Source of the DNA: Rhodococcus sp. G-MC3
GTDB lineage: Bacteria; Actinomycetota; Actinomycetes; Mycobacteriales; Mycobacteriaceae
Length of the DNA: 64,000 bases
Reading direction: 5' to 3'
Assembly: GCF_030063335.1 (NCBI RefSeq)
Contig: NZ_JASISW010000013.1
Span: 88,745 to 152,744 of the forward strand
Below, piece after piece: positions 17,562-25,853 of this stretch. A program made the translations under genes and the position numbers. The notes below the pieces were generated by a model. It worked only from the letters and a program-made list of their open reading frames with translations. It was not told the origin of the DNA and did no database searches. Position 1 is the stretch's first letter; each line of letters starts with the position of its first letter.

Positions 17562-18587
17562 CCGTTCTGAAGCTCCGCGTCGCGCTGCCCGCAGCCAGGG
17601 CTAGAGGCAGGGTCATCCTGTCGGTGGTCTGGGCAGCGTGGTCGTTGACGAGTACTGGGCACCCCACGTAAACGAACGGGCCGGTGCCGACGCCGCCCAT
17701 AGCGGTGCCGAAGATGTTGCACCAGTTTGGCGCGGGCGGATGCTGATAGCTCAGACTCCAGCTGTGCATCAGTCCCCAGTCGGAATCGATGAGGTTCGCC
17801 GTCCACCGCAGCATGATGGGAAGTCCGTCCAGGCGAGGTCGACGGTGCCGCACTGCAACTCCATGACAGCACCGAGAGGTGCCATCGTGCGCAGGGCCGA
17901 ACTGAATGTCTTCATACGTACTCCCCGACGAAGTATGTTCTCGCACAGGACATCGGCAACAAGTCACGCTCGGATGCCTCCCCCTGACGCTGGACGGACC
18001 GATGTCCGCTAGTCCGCGTTTCGGGAACAAGCTGAGCTCACAATCGCCCTGTTTTGTGACGTGAGACAACAACTTTTCATGTTGTCGCCTTTCTCGCGTT
18101 CCCGCTCCACTAATTTTCGGAGTTGGCTCCGTCGCCCGCATAAGCCGCGTCGGAGTTCATTTCGTGTGCGGCGGCTAATGTTTGGGCGGCGTCGAAGAGT
18201 GATCGATGTAACTGGCGCGGTTCTCGTTTACGGCGCGTGCGTCGGCGATTACGTTGCCTTCGCCGGGAGTGGAGAGGGTGGGCAAGTGGTTGGGAGCCTT
18301 CCAGTGCGGCTCGCAGGGATTTCGCCGAACAGGCACCGATCGCTAGCCGAGCTGAACGGCCCGCAGTGCGTGAACAATGCGCGGTGCGTGAACAATGCGC
18401 GGTGCGGGTGAGGGCGCTCGAACGTGACCCTCTTCTACTCCGAGCGATCACCTGACTCCGAAGGATCCCGCCCGCCACGCGCAGCGCCAACACTGCTCGT
18501 GTGCGCACGTCGACAGCGCGCGAAAAGTCGCGAAGGCTACAAATCGTTCGCCGAGCGAACTTCCCGGCGAACTGCTTGAATACCAAT
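17562..18587. other. Gene-poor, apparently decayed stretch
   Basis: About 1 kb. Open frames exist on both strands, but they are arginine-rich or repetitive and match nothing I recognise. An 18-bp tandem duplication lies at 18366-18401. Confidence 0.4.
18366..18401. repeat. 18-bp perfect tandem duplication
   Basis: Two adjacent exact copies of GTGCGTGAACAATGCGCG (18366-18383 and 18384-18401), followed by GTGCG, the start of a third copy. Confidence 0.9.
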
Positions 18588-18845
18588 ATGTCTGTGTCGG
18601 GAGTTAACATTAATGAACTGCGTGCCGTCGGTGATGTCGTCGATATAGTCCAAACTGATGGCGCGGTCCTTGCCGGGACGATCGTCGAGGACTATGCCGG
18701 CACGTCGATGGCTATCGAGGATTTCGGCCGTAACTGGGCGCAACCACGTCGGTGGGCGGTCGCACTCGAGACTGGTGTGCTCGTGTTTGTCGACGATGCA
18801 GACCTCACCGAAGGTGACGATGAACCCGCCGTGAGCAAGAGATGA
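18588..18845 (+). CDS. Hypothetical protein, 85 residues
   Basis: The acidic protein reads ELRAVGDVVDIVQTDGAVLA, GTIVEDYAGTSMAIEDFG, then RRWAVALETGVLVFVDDADL. The alternation of short strands suggests a small beta-barrel, but I do not know a family. Its TGA overlaps the ATG of the next gene (ATGA), so the two are translationally coupled. The start at 18588 lacks a clear ribosome site; an in-frame GTG at 18594 is an alternative. Confidence 0.55.
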   Translation: MSVSGVNINELRAVGDVVDIVQTDGAVLAGTIVEDYAGTSMAIEDFGRNWAQPRRWAVALETGVLVFVDDADLTEGDDEPAVSKR

Positions 18846-19084
18846 CCGACCAGGTGAGCGGGCTTGATCCCTTGGTTGCGTTTGCGGTGAAGTGGGAACC
18901 GTACGGCGGTGCAGCCGCAGGCGATGTGCTCGTTGAGTTCGGACTCAGTATGGGCGAGTACCGAAGTCGACTGTTTCAGAAACTGAGCCGTCCGGACCGC
19001 GCCGGTGTGAGCGCGCAACTCCGTAGGCGGCTGATCTCATATTCGTTGATCCCTGTTCAGCGGGCACAGAGGAATGGTGAATGA
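18842..19084 (+). CDS. DUF3263-like small protein
   Basis: 80 residues. The segment LVAFAVKWEPYGGAAAGDVL then VEFGLSMGEYRSRLFQKL resembles the DUF3263 pattern found in actinobacteria: an aromatic helix with W-x-x-[FY]-G-G, then an F-G-[ML]-[ST] turn and a helix that looks like a helix-turn-helix. The role is unknown; a DNA-binding or adaptor function is a guess. Coupled by ATGA overlap to the gene before it, and itself overlapped by a 24-codon frame. Confidence 0.6.
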   Translation: MTDQVSGLDPLVAFAVKWEPYGGAAAGDVLVEFGLSMGEYRSRLFQKLSRPDRAGVSAQLRRRLISYSLIPVQRAQRNGE

Positions 19085-19155
19085 CGACTCGCACCAATGC
19101 GGTGCGTGCGGGGCGGCGTGGCATCTACCGTGATGCGGCAAATGTACTCGATTGA
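19081..19155 (+). CDS. Possible 24-residue overlapping ORF
   Basis: An ATG overlaps the TGA of the DUF3263-like gene and opens a 24-codon frame beginning MTTRTNAVRAGRRGIYRDAA. The overlap pattern continues that of the two preceding genes, so this may be the truncated start of a third gene of the operon. Nothing downstream continues it. Confidence 0.25.
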   Translation: MTTRTNAVRAGRRGIYRDAANVLD

Positions 19156-19972
19156 TCAGATTCTTCGAGGTATGGAGACAATCAACCAACATGCTGTGGC
19201 ACAGGAGTCCATTCTTCGATCTTCCTGGCGACTGTACTTACCATTGAAAAAATCTTTACGGGCTTGAACACCGGGGTGCCAAAAGCATTCAAGAAGATTT
19301 GCGTGAGTTGGTGGACTTCTCGCAGAACTATTCCGATGCTGGTCCACAGTTGGTCGATGCAGTGGGCATTCGATGCGGCACATTCGGACGTGATCGTCTA
19401 GTGAGGTAGCGGGTCACGGCCTGCCGCACTATTTCGACCCTCGAATCGATCGACCATCCAGCGACGCTGTACCCAGGATCGTGGGCGGGGGCTTGGTAGA
19501 ACGGTTCACAAACGTCCCGTCCTTCAGGGTTCAGAGCCCGGAAAACTACCTCCTCCCACCGAGGGGACTGATGTATGACCGGGATTATCCAGCAACACTT
19601 GGGTTTCGGCGGGGTGTCGTTCACTTCGAGAACACCACTGAGCTGTTGGATGTCGCGCAGAGTGCTGATGACCACGTTGAACGACCCGGGGTTCGCGTCA
19701 AGTGAACTGCCCGTTCCGGGAACCTAGGACCCCCGCTCCACCCACGCTGCTCACCTTCCGCCGATGCTCGATCTTGGACGGTGATCGATTGGGGTGTCAG
19801 CCGCTGTACGCCAGGGCCGTCGGGGAACATCGACGCCAATTCAGCCCGTTCGAGGCTCCCGCCACGAAAACTTCTACTTCGGCCTGCGGGGCGTTCGTTC
19901 GTTCGGTCTCGTATATTTGAACTAGGTGAGCAGCATCTCGGCGCCCGCAGGCCGCATCCGAGTCGCAGGGTT
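19156..19972. other. Intergenic stretch with one doubtful ORF
   Basis: About 0.8 kb. The only sizeable frame is 19328-19675 on the minus strand (115 codons from a GTG). Its composition is protein-like (for example WIIPVIHQSPRWEEVVFRAL) but it has no ribosome site and no family resemblance. Left as a possible hypothetical or decayed gene. Confidence 0.35.
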
Positions 19973-21142
19973 TCACGGACGTGTTTTCGCCCCGTTTACA
20001 AGGCGGTTTCGGATGTTGCCCTCCAACGCTGCGTCGACGATTGTCCCCGCCAGCGCTATTGCTCCCTGTGCGATTGCCGCCTCCGCTGCCGGGGAGAGGG
20101 TGGCCGCGGCGAATTCGAGTTGGTGGTTGACCGCGGGAGCCGAATCGATGCCGATGTACGGGTGGATCGCGGGTAGGACCTGCGAGACATTCCCCATGTC
20201 CGTCGACGCACGCGCCATCATGGAGTCCGGGCCCGACACGAAGCGGCGTCCGACCCCGGTGGCGCGTCGCTCGTAGCAGGCCAGAAGCTCTTCGTCCGTT
20301 TGGAATTCGGCGTACGGCTTGGATTCGGGCGTGACGCTGAGCGACGAGCCGGTCGCCAGCGCACCCGCTTCGAAGCAGCGCATGATGCGAGGCTCGATGG
20401 CAGCCAGCTCCGCGAGGGTGTCCGCACGGACATACCACCGTCCCTCGGTTCGCTCAGCAATGGCATTGGGTGCTTCACCGCCTCGGGTCATCATTCCGTG
20501 TACCCGAGAAGAGGGCGGAAGATGTTGACGCAGTAAACCGATGGCCACCTGCGCAACGGTGAAAGCGTCGGCGGCGTTGATTCCCCGTTCCGGGTAAGCG
20601 GCAGCATGCGCAGATTTTCCCTTGTACTCGATATGACTGTGCGACACCGCGAAAGGTCTTGCTCGGGCCACATCGACGGGTCCAGGGTGGACCATTGCGG
20701 CTACGTGTTGGCTATCGAAACCGCCACGCTCGAGTAACTCGATCTTCCCTCCGCCGCCCTCCTCGGCGGGCGTACCCATGACGGTCAGACGCACTCCGAG
20801 GTCATCGACCAGCGGAGCAAGTGCACGTGCTGCGCCTACGGTGATCGCCGATATCAAGTTGTGTCCACAGGCGTGTCCGAGGCCGGGCAATGCGTCGTAT
20901 TCTGCACACAACGCGATGTGTAGGTCCCCTTCGCCGATGGTCGCGGTGAACGCCGTATCGAGGTCGCAGAAGTTTGCGACTATCTCGAACCCATTGTCGG
21001 AGAGATGTTCTGCCACCACCCGGGCGGAGCGGACCTCCTCCCAGGCCACCTCGGGATGGTCGAAGAGGTCGCGGGACAGGCGTGCGAGCCCGCGGTGGTC
21101 GGCATTCACCCGGGCGGTGACAGCGTCGTCGATGTTGCTCAT
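19973..21142 (-). CDS. M20 family amidohydrolase (AbgB/PM20D2-like)
   Basis: 389 residues, a metal-dependent amidase/peptidase. Metal-site motifs: LCAEYDALPGLGHACGHNLI (the H-A-C-G-H segment) and GTPAEEGGGGKIELLERG with the catalytic glutamate pair. The dimerisation (lid) domain follows AHAAAYPERGINAADAF; a late metal-ligand region is ASTDMGNVSQVLPAIHPYIG. The family hydrolyses N-acyl amino acids, p-aminobenzoyl-glutamate and related amides. The start at 21142 overlaps the DUF1028 stop (ATGA) and has a GGGAG site. It is the last gene of a four-gene operon. Confidence 0.9.
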   Translation of the reverse strand: MSNIDDAVTARVNADHRGLARLSRDLFDHPEVAWEEVRSARVVAEHLSDNGFEIVANFCDLDTAFTATIGEGDLHIALCAEYDALPGLGHACGHNLISAITVGAARALAPLVDDLGVRLTVMGTPAEEGGGGKIELLERGGFDSQHVAAMVHPGPVDVARARPFAVSHSHIEYKGKSAHAAAYPERGINAADAFTVAQVAIGLLRQHLPPSSRVHGMMTRGGEAPNAIAERTEGRWYVRADTLAELAAIEPRIMRCFEAGALATGSSLSVTPESKPYAEFQTDEELLACYERRATGVGRRFVSGPDSMMARASTDMGNVSQVLPAIHPYIGIDSAPAVNHQLEFAAATLSPAAEAAIAQGAIALAGTIVDAALEGNIRNRLVNGAKTRP

Positions 21143-21813
21143 AGGTCTCCCGGCACGCCGTAGGAAGGCGCGCTGGTGGGGTCCACGCCCCGCGCGCGAT
21201 AGTCTCGCTTCTGAGGCTGCCACAACTTCCACAGTGCCGTGAGATCGAGAAACGGGTCGTCCGAGGAATCGATTCTCAGATCGGTCACCGGCCAGGGAAC
21301 ATCCTCGACCACGATGAGACCTGCCGAATGTACGGGTCCCGCCTCACCGCCGGCTGCAACGGCCGCTCGGAACCCGTCGAGCAAACGGTCTTCGAAGTAG
21401 GCGGATCCGCTACGGAGATAGCCCGCTAGCAATTCGCTGATCACGCCGGTATCGGCCAACATGTTTCCCGCGGCCACTGCTTGACCGCCAGATTCAGCGG
21501 TATGGACGCCAAGGCTGTTCGGTCCCGAATGCACCGCCGTGTTGCCCTGGGCGTCCACGACGGTGACCTGTCGAAATTCACGGAACTTCTCGTCGGAAAG
21601 TGCGGCGGCAAGGGCAGTCTCGGCATCATTCCCACCGGCGAGCGCATCGAGGACGGCTGGGCCGAGCGCTGGATTGGTGATGTTCTGCGAAGCTACGATT
21701 CCGACACCGGCTCGTGGGTGGGCGCACCGCGCGGCGACCGCGAGGCTCGACGAACAGACAACCATGCCGAAGGCGCCGGTCTGGGGGTCTCGGGCCCCCA
21801 GCGAGAAGGTCAC
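21139..21813 (-). CDS. DUF1028 family protein (Ntn-hydrolase-like)
   Basis: 224 residues. The N-terminus VTFSLGARDPQTGAFGMVVC, then HPRAGVGIVASQNITNPALG and a GGNDAETALAAALSDEKFRE helix, is the DUF1028 pattern; the family is structurally related to N-terminal-nucleophile hydrolases and often found beside amidohydrolases and RidA. No reaction is proven. The GTG at 21813 overlaps the TGA of the upstream RidA gene (GTGA), and its own stop overlaps the M20 start, so the three genes are tightly coupled. SNCs of a substrate-processing amidase are conceivable. Confidence 0.85.
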   Translation of the reverse strand: MTFSLGARDPQTGAFGMVVCSSSLAVAARCAHPRAGVGIVASQNITNPALGPAVLDALAGGNDAETALAAALSDEKFREFRQVTVVDAQGNTAVHSGPNSLGVHTAESGGQAVAAGNMLADTGVISELLAGYLRSGSAYFEDRLLDGFRAAVAAGGEAGPVHSAGLIVVEDVPWPVTDLRIDSSDDPFLDLTALWKLWQPQKRDYRARGVDPTSAPSYGVPGDL

Positions 21814-22259
21814 GACCCGCTCGCGGGTGTGACGGCGCTGATGACGGCTGTGGCGTCGATTTCGACCAGCCACTCCGGACGCGCAAGCGCCTCGACCACC
21901 AGTCCGGTCGAGACCGGGTAGACCCCTTCGAGCCAGCGGCCCATGATTCGATAGACCGTCTCGCGGTATCGGATGTCGGTGAGGTAGACGATCACCTTGA
22001 CCACGTCTCGCAACGAACTGCCGGACTCGTGAAGAAGCATGGCGATGTTCGCCATTGCTTTCTCCGTTTGTACTGCGACGTCGCCGATTCCGACGGACTC
22101 ACGAGTGTCGAGGTCCTGGCCGATCTGACCGCGTAGATACACCACGCCGCCTGCGACGACGGCCTGACACAGGTCATTGTCGAGATCCTGCTCCGGATAT
22201 GTCTCCTTCGTATTGAAGGGTCGGATACGGGTATGAGTGGCTGCAGATGCGTCGGTCAT
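21810..22259 (-). CDS. RidA (YjgF/YER057c/UK114) family protein
   Basis: 149 residues. Typical segments: LCQAVVAGGVVYLRGQIGQD, GDVAVQTEKAMANIAMLLHE, SLRDVVKVIVYLTDIRYRE, and the C-terminal PEWLVEIDATAVI. The usual arginine of enamine/imine deaminases of the RidA subgroup (R-N/C-x-A in the last strand region) is not clear here, so this may be an Rid subgroup with another deaminase or hydrolase role. RidA proteins remove reactive imines from amine catabolism. Start at 22259 by alignment; an ATG 15 bases upstream (22274) is equally possible. Confidence 0.88.
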   Translation of the reverse strand: MTDASAATHTRIRPFNTKETYPEQDLDNDLCQAVVAGGVVYLRGQIGQDLDTRESVGIGDVAVQTEKAMANIAMLLHESGSSLRDVVKVIVYLTDIRYRETVYRIMGRWLEGVYPVSTGLVVEALARPEWLVEIDATAVISAVTPASGS

Positions 22260-22289
22260 ATGGTCACTGTCCATTCTCTGATCGGCATG

Positions 22290-23573
22290 TCAGGACGAGG
22301 GAGCGAGGCGACGGTCGACGGGAGGCGTCGAATGGTCGAGGTCGAGATACCCACGCTGAATCTGAATTTGGTCCGCGATGAATTTAGCGTCGTGCCACAC
22401 GCCCCAGATGAAGCTCGAACCGCGGCGTGACTGCCATGGAAGACCGAGGAAGTAGACCCCGGGCTCGGACGAAATACCGCGCTGGTGCTTGGGTTTGCCG
22501 ACTTCGTCGAACGCGTCTACGTCCAGCCAGCCGAAATCGACGGCGAAACCGGTTGCCCACAGAATCGTCGTGACCCCGCAGGATTCCAGGTCGAGTTGCG
22601 TCAGGGGGTCGGATAGGTACTCGGGGTCTTCGGCGTGGAGTCGCGCTTCGGGTTCTTCCGGCAGATCGAGGCCGTTCCGTGTGGCGTACGCGTCGGCCTC
22701 ATCGAGAATCGAGAGGTAGTTGGCGTCACCGTTGGCGATATTCTCTTCGAGATCGGACGCGAAATACATGACCCCGTCGTTGAATTCGTTTGCTCGCCCC
22801 AGCAGGGTGATTCCGCTGCACGCGAGATCTCGGAAATCCACGGTGTGCCCGCCATGCGCACCACTGACGGCAATGGTGACATGTTCGGCTCCCCGCGGCG
22901 GCGCGGACATCTCCCATTTCCCGAGAACGCCCAGCCACCAACAGAAATCACGTCCACGGTAGCTGCGCGGCGGTCGGTCGTGCGGACCGACGGCGAGGTA
23001 GACCTCGCGACCCGACCGACGAAGTTCGTCGGCGATTTGCACGCCGGAGGATCCGGCCCCGATGACGAGCACGCCGCCGTCGGGTAGCTGCTCGGGGTTG
23101 CGGTACGAGCTGGAATGCAACTGGTGGAGGTCGGTGCCCGACGGCACCACAGGTGGAATGACGGGCCGCTGGAAGGGACCGGTGGCCGCGACGACGTAGC
23201 GAGCTCCGACCGTCCCCTCGGACGTCTCGACAGTGAAGCCCGGCCGCCCGTCGACCTTCCGGACGGACGTGACCTCTACACCCGTGCGAACTGGAGCATC
23301 GATTTTTGCGGCATAGTCCACGAAATAGTCGGCGACTTGCTCTTTGGTGGCAAAAGCATCGGGGTCGACATCGAATTCCAGGCCGGGGAAGCGGTCGTGC
23401 CACGCAGGCCCATTTGCCACCAGGCTGTCCCACCGCCACGTTCGCCACCGCTCGGCGATTCGATCACGCTCGAGGACGAGATGAGGAACTCCGAGCGCAC
23501 CCAGATGCTCGCTCATCGCTATTCCTGCCTGACCGCCACCGACGACCACGACCTCGGTTTCCAGGTTCGACAT
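22290..23573 (-). CDS. Flavin-containing monooxygenase-like oxidoreductase (CzcO family)
   Basis: 427 residues. FAD-binding GGGQAG appears in EVVVVGGGQAGIAMSEHL, and NAD(P)H-binding GAGSSG in VLVIGAGSSGVQIADEL. The FMO/CzcO linker signature (VAATGPFQRPVIPP) and ATGFAVDFGWLDVDA are present. The ATG at 23573 has a strong GGAGG site 6 bases upstream and gives an N-terminus that starts just before the FAD fold; an upstream ATG at 23618 has no such site. Likely an N- or C-hydroxylating NADPH-dependent monooxygenase. First gene of the operon with RidA, DUF1028 and M20, divergent from an NCS1 permease. Confidence 0.88.
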   Translation of the reverse strand: MSNLETEVVVVGGGQAGIAMSEHLGALGVPHLVLERDRIAERWRTWRWDSLVANGPAWHDRFPGLEFDVDPDAFATKEQVADYFVDYAAKIDAPVRTGVEVTSVRKVDGRPGFTVETSEGTVGARYVVAATGPFQRPVIPPVVPSGTDLHQLHSSSYRNPEQLPDGGVLVIGAGSSGVQIADELRRSGREVYLAVGPHDRPPRSYRGRDFCWWLGVLGKWEMSAPPRGAEHVTIAVSGAHGGHTVDFRDLACSGITLLGRANEFNDGVMYFASDLEENIANGDANYLSILDEADAYATRNGLDLPEEPEARLHAEDPEYLSDPLTQLDLESCGVTTILWATGFAVDFGWLDVDAFDEVGKPKHQRGISSEPGVYFLGLPWQSRRGSSFIWGVWHDAKFIADQIQIQRGYLDLDHSTPPVDRRLAPSS

Positions 23574-23639
23574 CTCGACCTCCACTGCTTCGACAGGCGA
23601 CGTTTTATCCCCTGTCATGGTTCAGTCCGCGAGAGAATC

Positions 23640-23668
23640 TGTAAAATTCATAGTTCCGATTGTTTACA
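23640..23668. promoter_or_regulatory. TGTAAA-N17-TTTACA inverted repeat
   Basis: A 6-bp inverted repeat with a 17-base spacer lies in an AT-rich patch between the divergent monooxygenase operon and NCS1 gene, about 67 bases before the former's start. Candidate regulator site. Confidence 0.3.
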
Positions 23669-23746
23669 TCTTTACTGCAGATAGCGAGATGAGCAGCAGT
23701 TTTCGGACGGCATCGGCAAAACAGATACGTAACATCCATTTTGACT

Positions 23747-23756
23747 GCTGTACAGC
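23747..23756. promoter_or_regulatory. GCTGTACAGC palindrome before the NCS1 gene
   Basis: A perfect 10-bp palindrome directly follows a TTGACT hexamer (23741-23746) that could be a -35 element, 65 bases before the NCS1 start. It would be a plausible operator for the nearby TetR protein. Confidence 0.35.
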
Positions 23757-23820
23757 GATAGTTTCAGCCGGGGATGGTGACTGAAAAGCACCAGTCGCAT
23801 CATGTCACCGGAGGCAACCC

Positions 23821-25260
23821 ATGACCACCGCCCGCACCCGGGTGCTCGAAAAGCACACCGTCGGTTTCGTTCCCGAGGAAGATCGCCACGGCAAGGTCCG
23901 TGATTTGTTCACGCTGTGGTTCGGCGGCAATCTCGCTCCGCTGCCGATCGTCACCGGCGCACTCGGACCCGCTTTGTTCGGCCTGTCCCTGTGGTGGAGC
24001 CTGATCGCTTTTGCTGTCGGCCACCTGTTGGGTGGTGCGCTGATGGCGCTGCACTCGGCCCAGGGACCGCAAATGGGTATCCCGCAGATGATCCAGAGCC
24101 GCGGGCAATTCGGCTCTCTAGGGGCACTGTTGGTGGTCGTCATCGCCGCGGTGATGTATCTCGGCTTCTTCGCTTCTAACATCGTGCTCGCCGGCCAATC
24201 GCTACACGGAGTCGTGCCGGCCGTTCCGTTGTCCCTCGGGATCGTCATCGGCGCTCTGTGCTCGGCGGCGATCTGCATCGTCGGCTACAAGTTGATCCAT
24301 CTGCTGAACAAGATCGGTGCCTGGGTTCTGGGCATCGGTATCGTCGTCGGGTTCATCGCGATATTCGCCTCCGACCTGCCCGCGGACTTCCTGACGCGTG
24401 GTGGATTCGACTTCGCCAGCTGGCTGGCGACAGTCTCATTGGCCGCGCTGTGGCAGATCGCATTCGCCCCTTACGTGTCCGACTACTCGCGCTATCTGCC
24501 TGCCGATGTCGGTGTCGCATCGTCATTTTGGGCCACGTACGCCGGATCCGTTCTCGGCTCGTTCCTGGCGTTCTCGTTCGGCGCCGTGGTCGCGTTGGCC
24601 GCGCCTATCGGGATGGACACGATGGAAGGCGTCGATGTCGCGACTGGCAGCCTCGGCACAGCGATGCTTCTTTTGTTCCTGCTCAGCGTCATCAGCCACA
24701 ACGCCCTCAACCTGTATGGCGCCGTGCTGTCGATCATCACGTCGATCCAGACCTTCCGCGAACAGTGGATCCCTACAGCTCGCGCTCGGGTGGTCGTCTC
24801 GATCGTGATTTTGATTCTGGCGTCTGCGCTGGCCATCGGCCTGTCGACTGACTTCGTCTCGCGCTTCGTCGATCTCGTTGTCGTCCTGCTCATCGTGTTG
24901 GTCCCCTGGACCGCCATCAACCTTCTCGACTTCTACGTTGTGCACAAGGGAAAATACGACTTGGACTCGATGTTCCGCGTGGACGGCGGCATCTACGGAA
25001 GGTTCCAGACTCGGGCCATCACGGCCTACGCAATCGGTATCGCAGTACAGGTTCCGTTCATGGCGACCTCGCTGTACACAGGACCGATTGCCGCCCATGT
25101 GGGCGGAGCAGATCTGTCCTGGATCGCTGGGTTGGTTGTAACCGGACCGGTATATCTGCTGCTCCAGCGCGGTCATTCGACGGACGTTCCAGCCGGCGCG
25201 CCGAGCGAGGATCAATCGACGAAGGCAGACATCGGGCACGACAGAGCACCCGCGAGGTAG
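23821..25260 (+). CDS. NCS1 family nucleobase-type permease
   Basis: 479 residues with about 12 membrane helices. Conserved NCS1 segments: DLFTLWFGGNLAPLPIVTGA in the first helix, LGGALMALHSAQGPQMGIPQ (helix 3 with the G-P-x-x-G-x-P-x-x motif), FAPYVSDYSRYLP (helix 6 with the substrate/sodium site), and LLDFYVVHKGKYD near helix 10. Family members import cytosine, purines, allantoin, hydantoins or thiamine precursors. The ATG has a strong GGAGGCAACCC site. Divergent from the amidohydrolase operon, so it likely imports that operon's substrate. The 3' end overlaps the convergent TetR gene by 49 bases. Confidence 0.9.
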   Translation: MTTARTRVLEKHTVGFVPEEDRHGKVRDLFTLWFGGNLAPLPIVTGALGPALFGLSLWWSLIAFAVGHLLGGALMALHSAQGPQMGIPQMIQSRGQFGSLGALLVVVIAAVMYLGFFASNIVLAGQSLHGVVPAVPLSLGIVIGALCSAAICIVGYKLIHLLNKIGAWVLGIGIVVGFIAIFASDLPADFLTRGGFDFASWLATVSLAALWQIAFAPYVSDYSRYLPADVGVASSFWATYAGSVLGSFLAFSFGAVVALAAPIGMDTMEGVDVATGSLGTAMLLLFLLSVISHNALNLYGAVLSIITSIQTFREQWIPTARARVVVSIVILILASALAIGLSTDFVSRFVDLVVVLLIVLVPWTAINLLDFYVVHKGKYDLDSMFRVDGGIYGRFQTRAITAYAIGIAVQVPFMATSLYTGPIAAHVGGADLSWIAGLVVTGPVYLLLQRGHSTDVPAGAPSEDQSTKADIGHDRAPAR

Positions 25261-25826
25261 TCGAGCACTCCGTTTCGCGCACTCGTCGGACTCACCGCTT
25301 CGTTGCGTCCGACGAGGTGCAGCCCGTAGGCGTCTTCGAGGAGCACTGTTGTCGTCGCGATCGATTGAACTCGGCCTCGACCGTCGAACTCGCCTGCGTC
25401 GACGCCCTGCTCGATGACGCATACATACAGCGACACCTCCAGCTCGAACAGCGTGCGCATGAGTACGGAGTGCGCGGGGCTGCGTGCTGCGTGTAAGTGC
25501 AATTCATACAGAACTTGGCAAAGCTGGTCGTCGGACGATTCCGGAATGCCCAGATAGACGGTGCGACGTAACCGCTGCACGGGATCAACAATGTCGCGGA
25601 CGGCGTCGTGGCGAGCACGATGAAATCGGTCCACGGCGCTCTCGTGTACCTCTCGGACGAGATCGTCCAGGTCCGAGTAGTAGTAGCTGACCAGGCCCGC
25701 AGACAGGCCGGCACGCTCGGCGACATCCTTGATTCGCAGGCCGGTCAATCCGCGTTCGCAGATCGCTGCGGATGCGGCAAGGACCATCTCGCGCCGTCGT
25801 GCCGCCTGCTGCTTTGGTCTCGCCAT
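25212..25826 (-). CDS. TetR family regulator (BetI-like C-terminal domain)
   Basis: 204 residues. DNA-binding domain: RRREMVLAASAAICERGLTG, LRIKDVAERAGLSAGLVSYY and YSDLDDLVREVHE, with the recognition helix AGLSAGLVSYYY. The C-terminal part contains the BetI-type leucine/aromatic pattern (LCQVLYELHLHAARSP). It overlaps the end of the permease gene, and it is followed by none of its likely targets on the same strand. It probably represses the permease and/or the monooxygenase-RidA-DUF1028-M20 operon; this is inferred from position. Confidence 0.88.
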   Translation of the reverse strand: MARPKQQAARRREMVLAASAAICERGLTGLRIKDVAERAGLSAGLVSYYYSDLDDLVREVHESAVDRFHRARHDAVRDIVDPVQRLRRTVYLGIPESSDDQLCQVLYELHLHAARSPAHSVLMRTLFELEVSLYVCVIEQGVDAGEFDGRGRVQSIATTTVLLEDAYGLHLVGRNEAVSPTSARNGVLDYLAGALSCPMSAFVD

Positions 25827-25853
25827 CAGATCATTGTCCGTGCCGGCGGTCGG

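Noticed and set aside
18110..18610. 166-codon minus-strand frame over the 18-bp repeats
   Set aside because: Contains the repeat-derived RTAHCS duplication and long Arg runs; no family match, no ribosome site.
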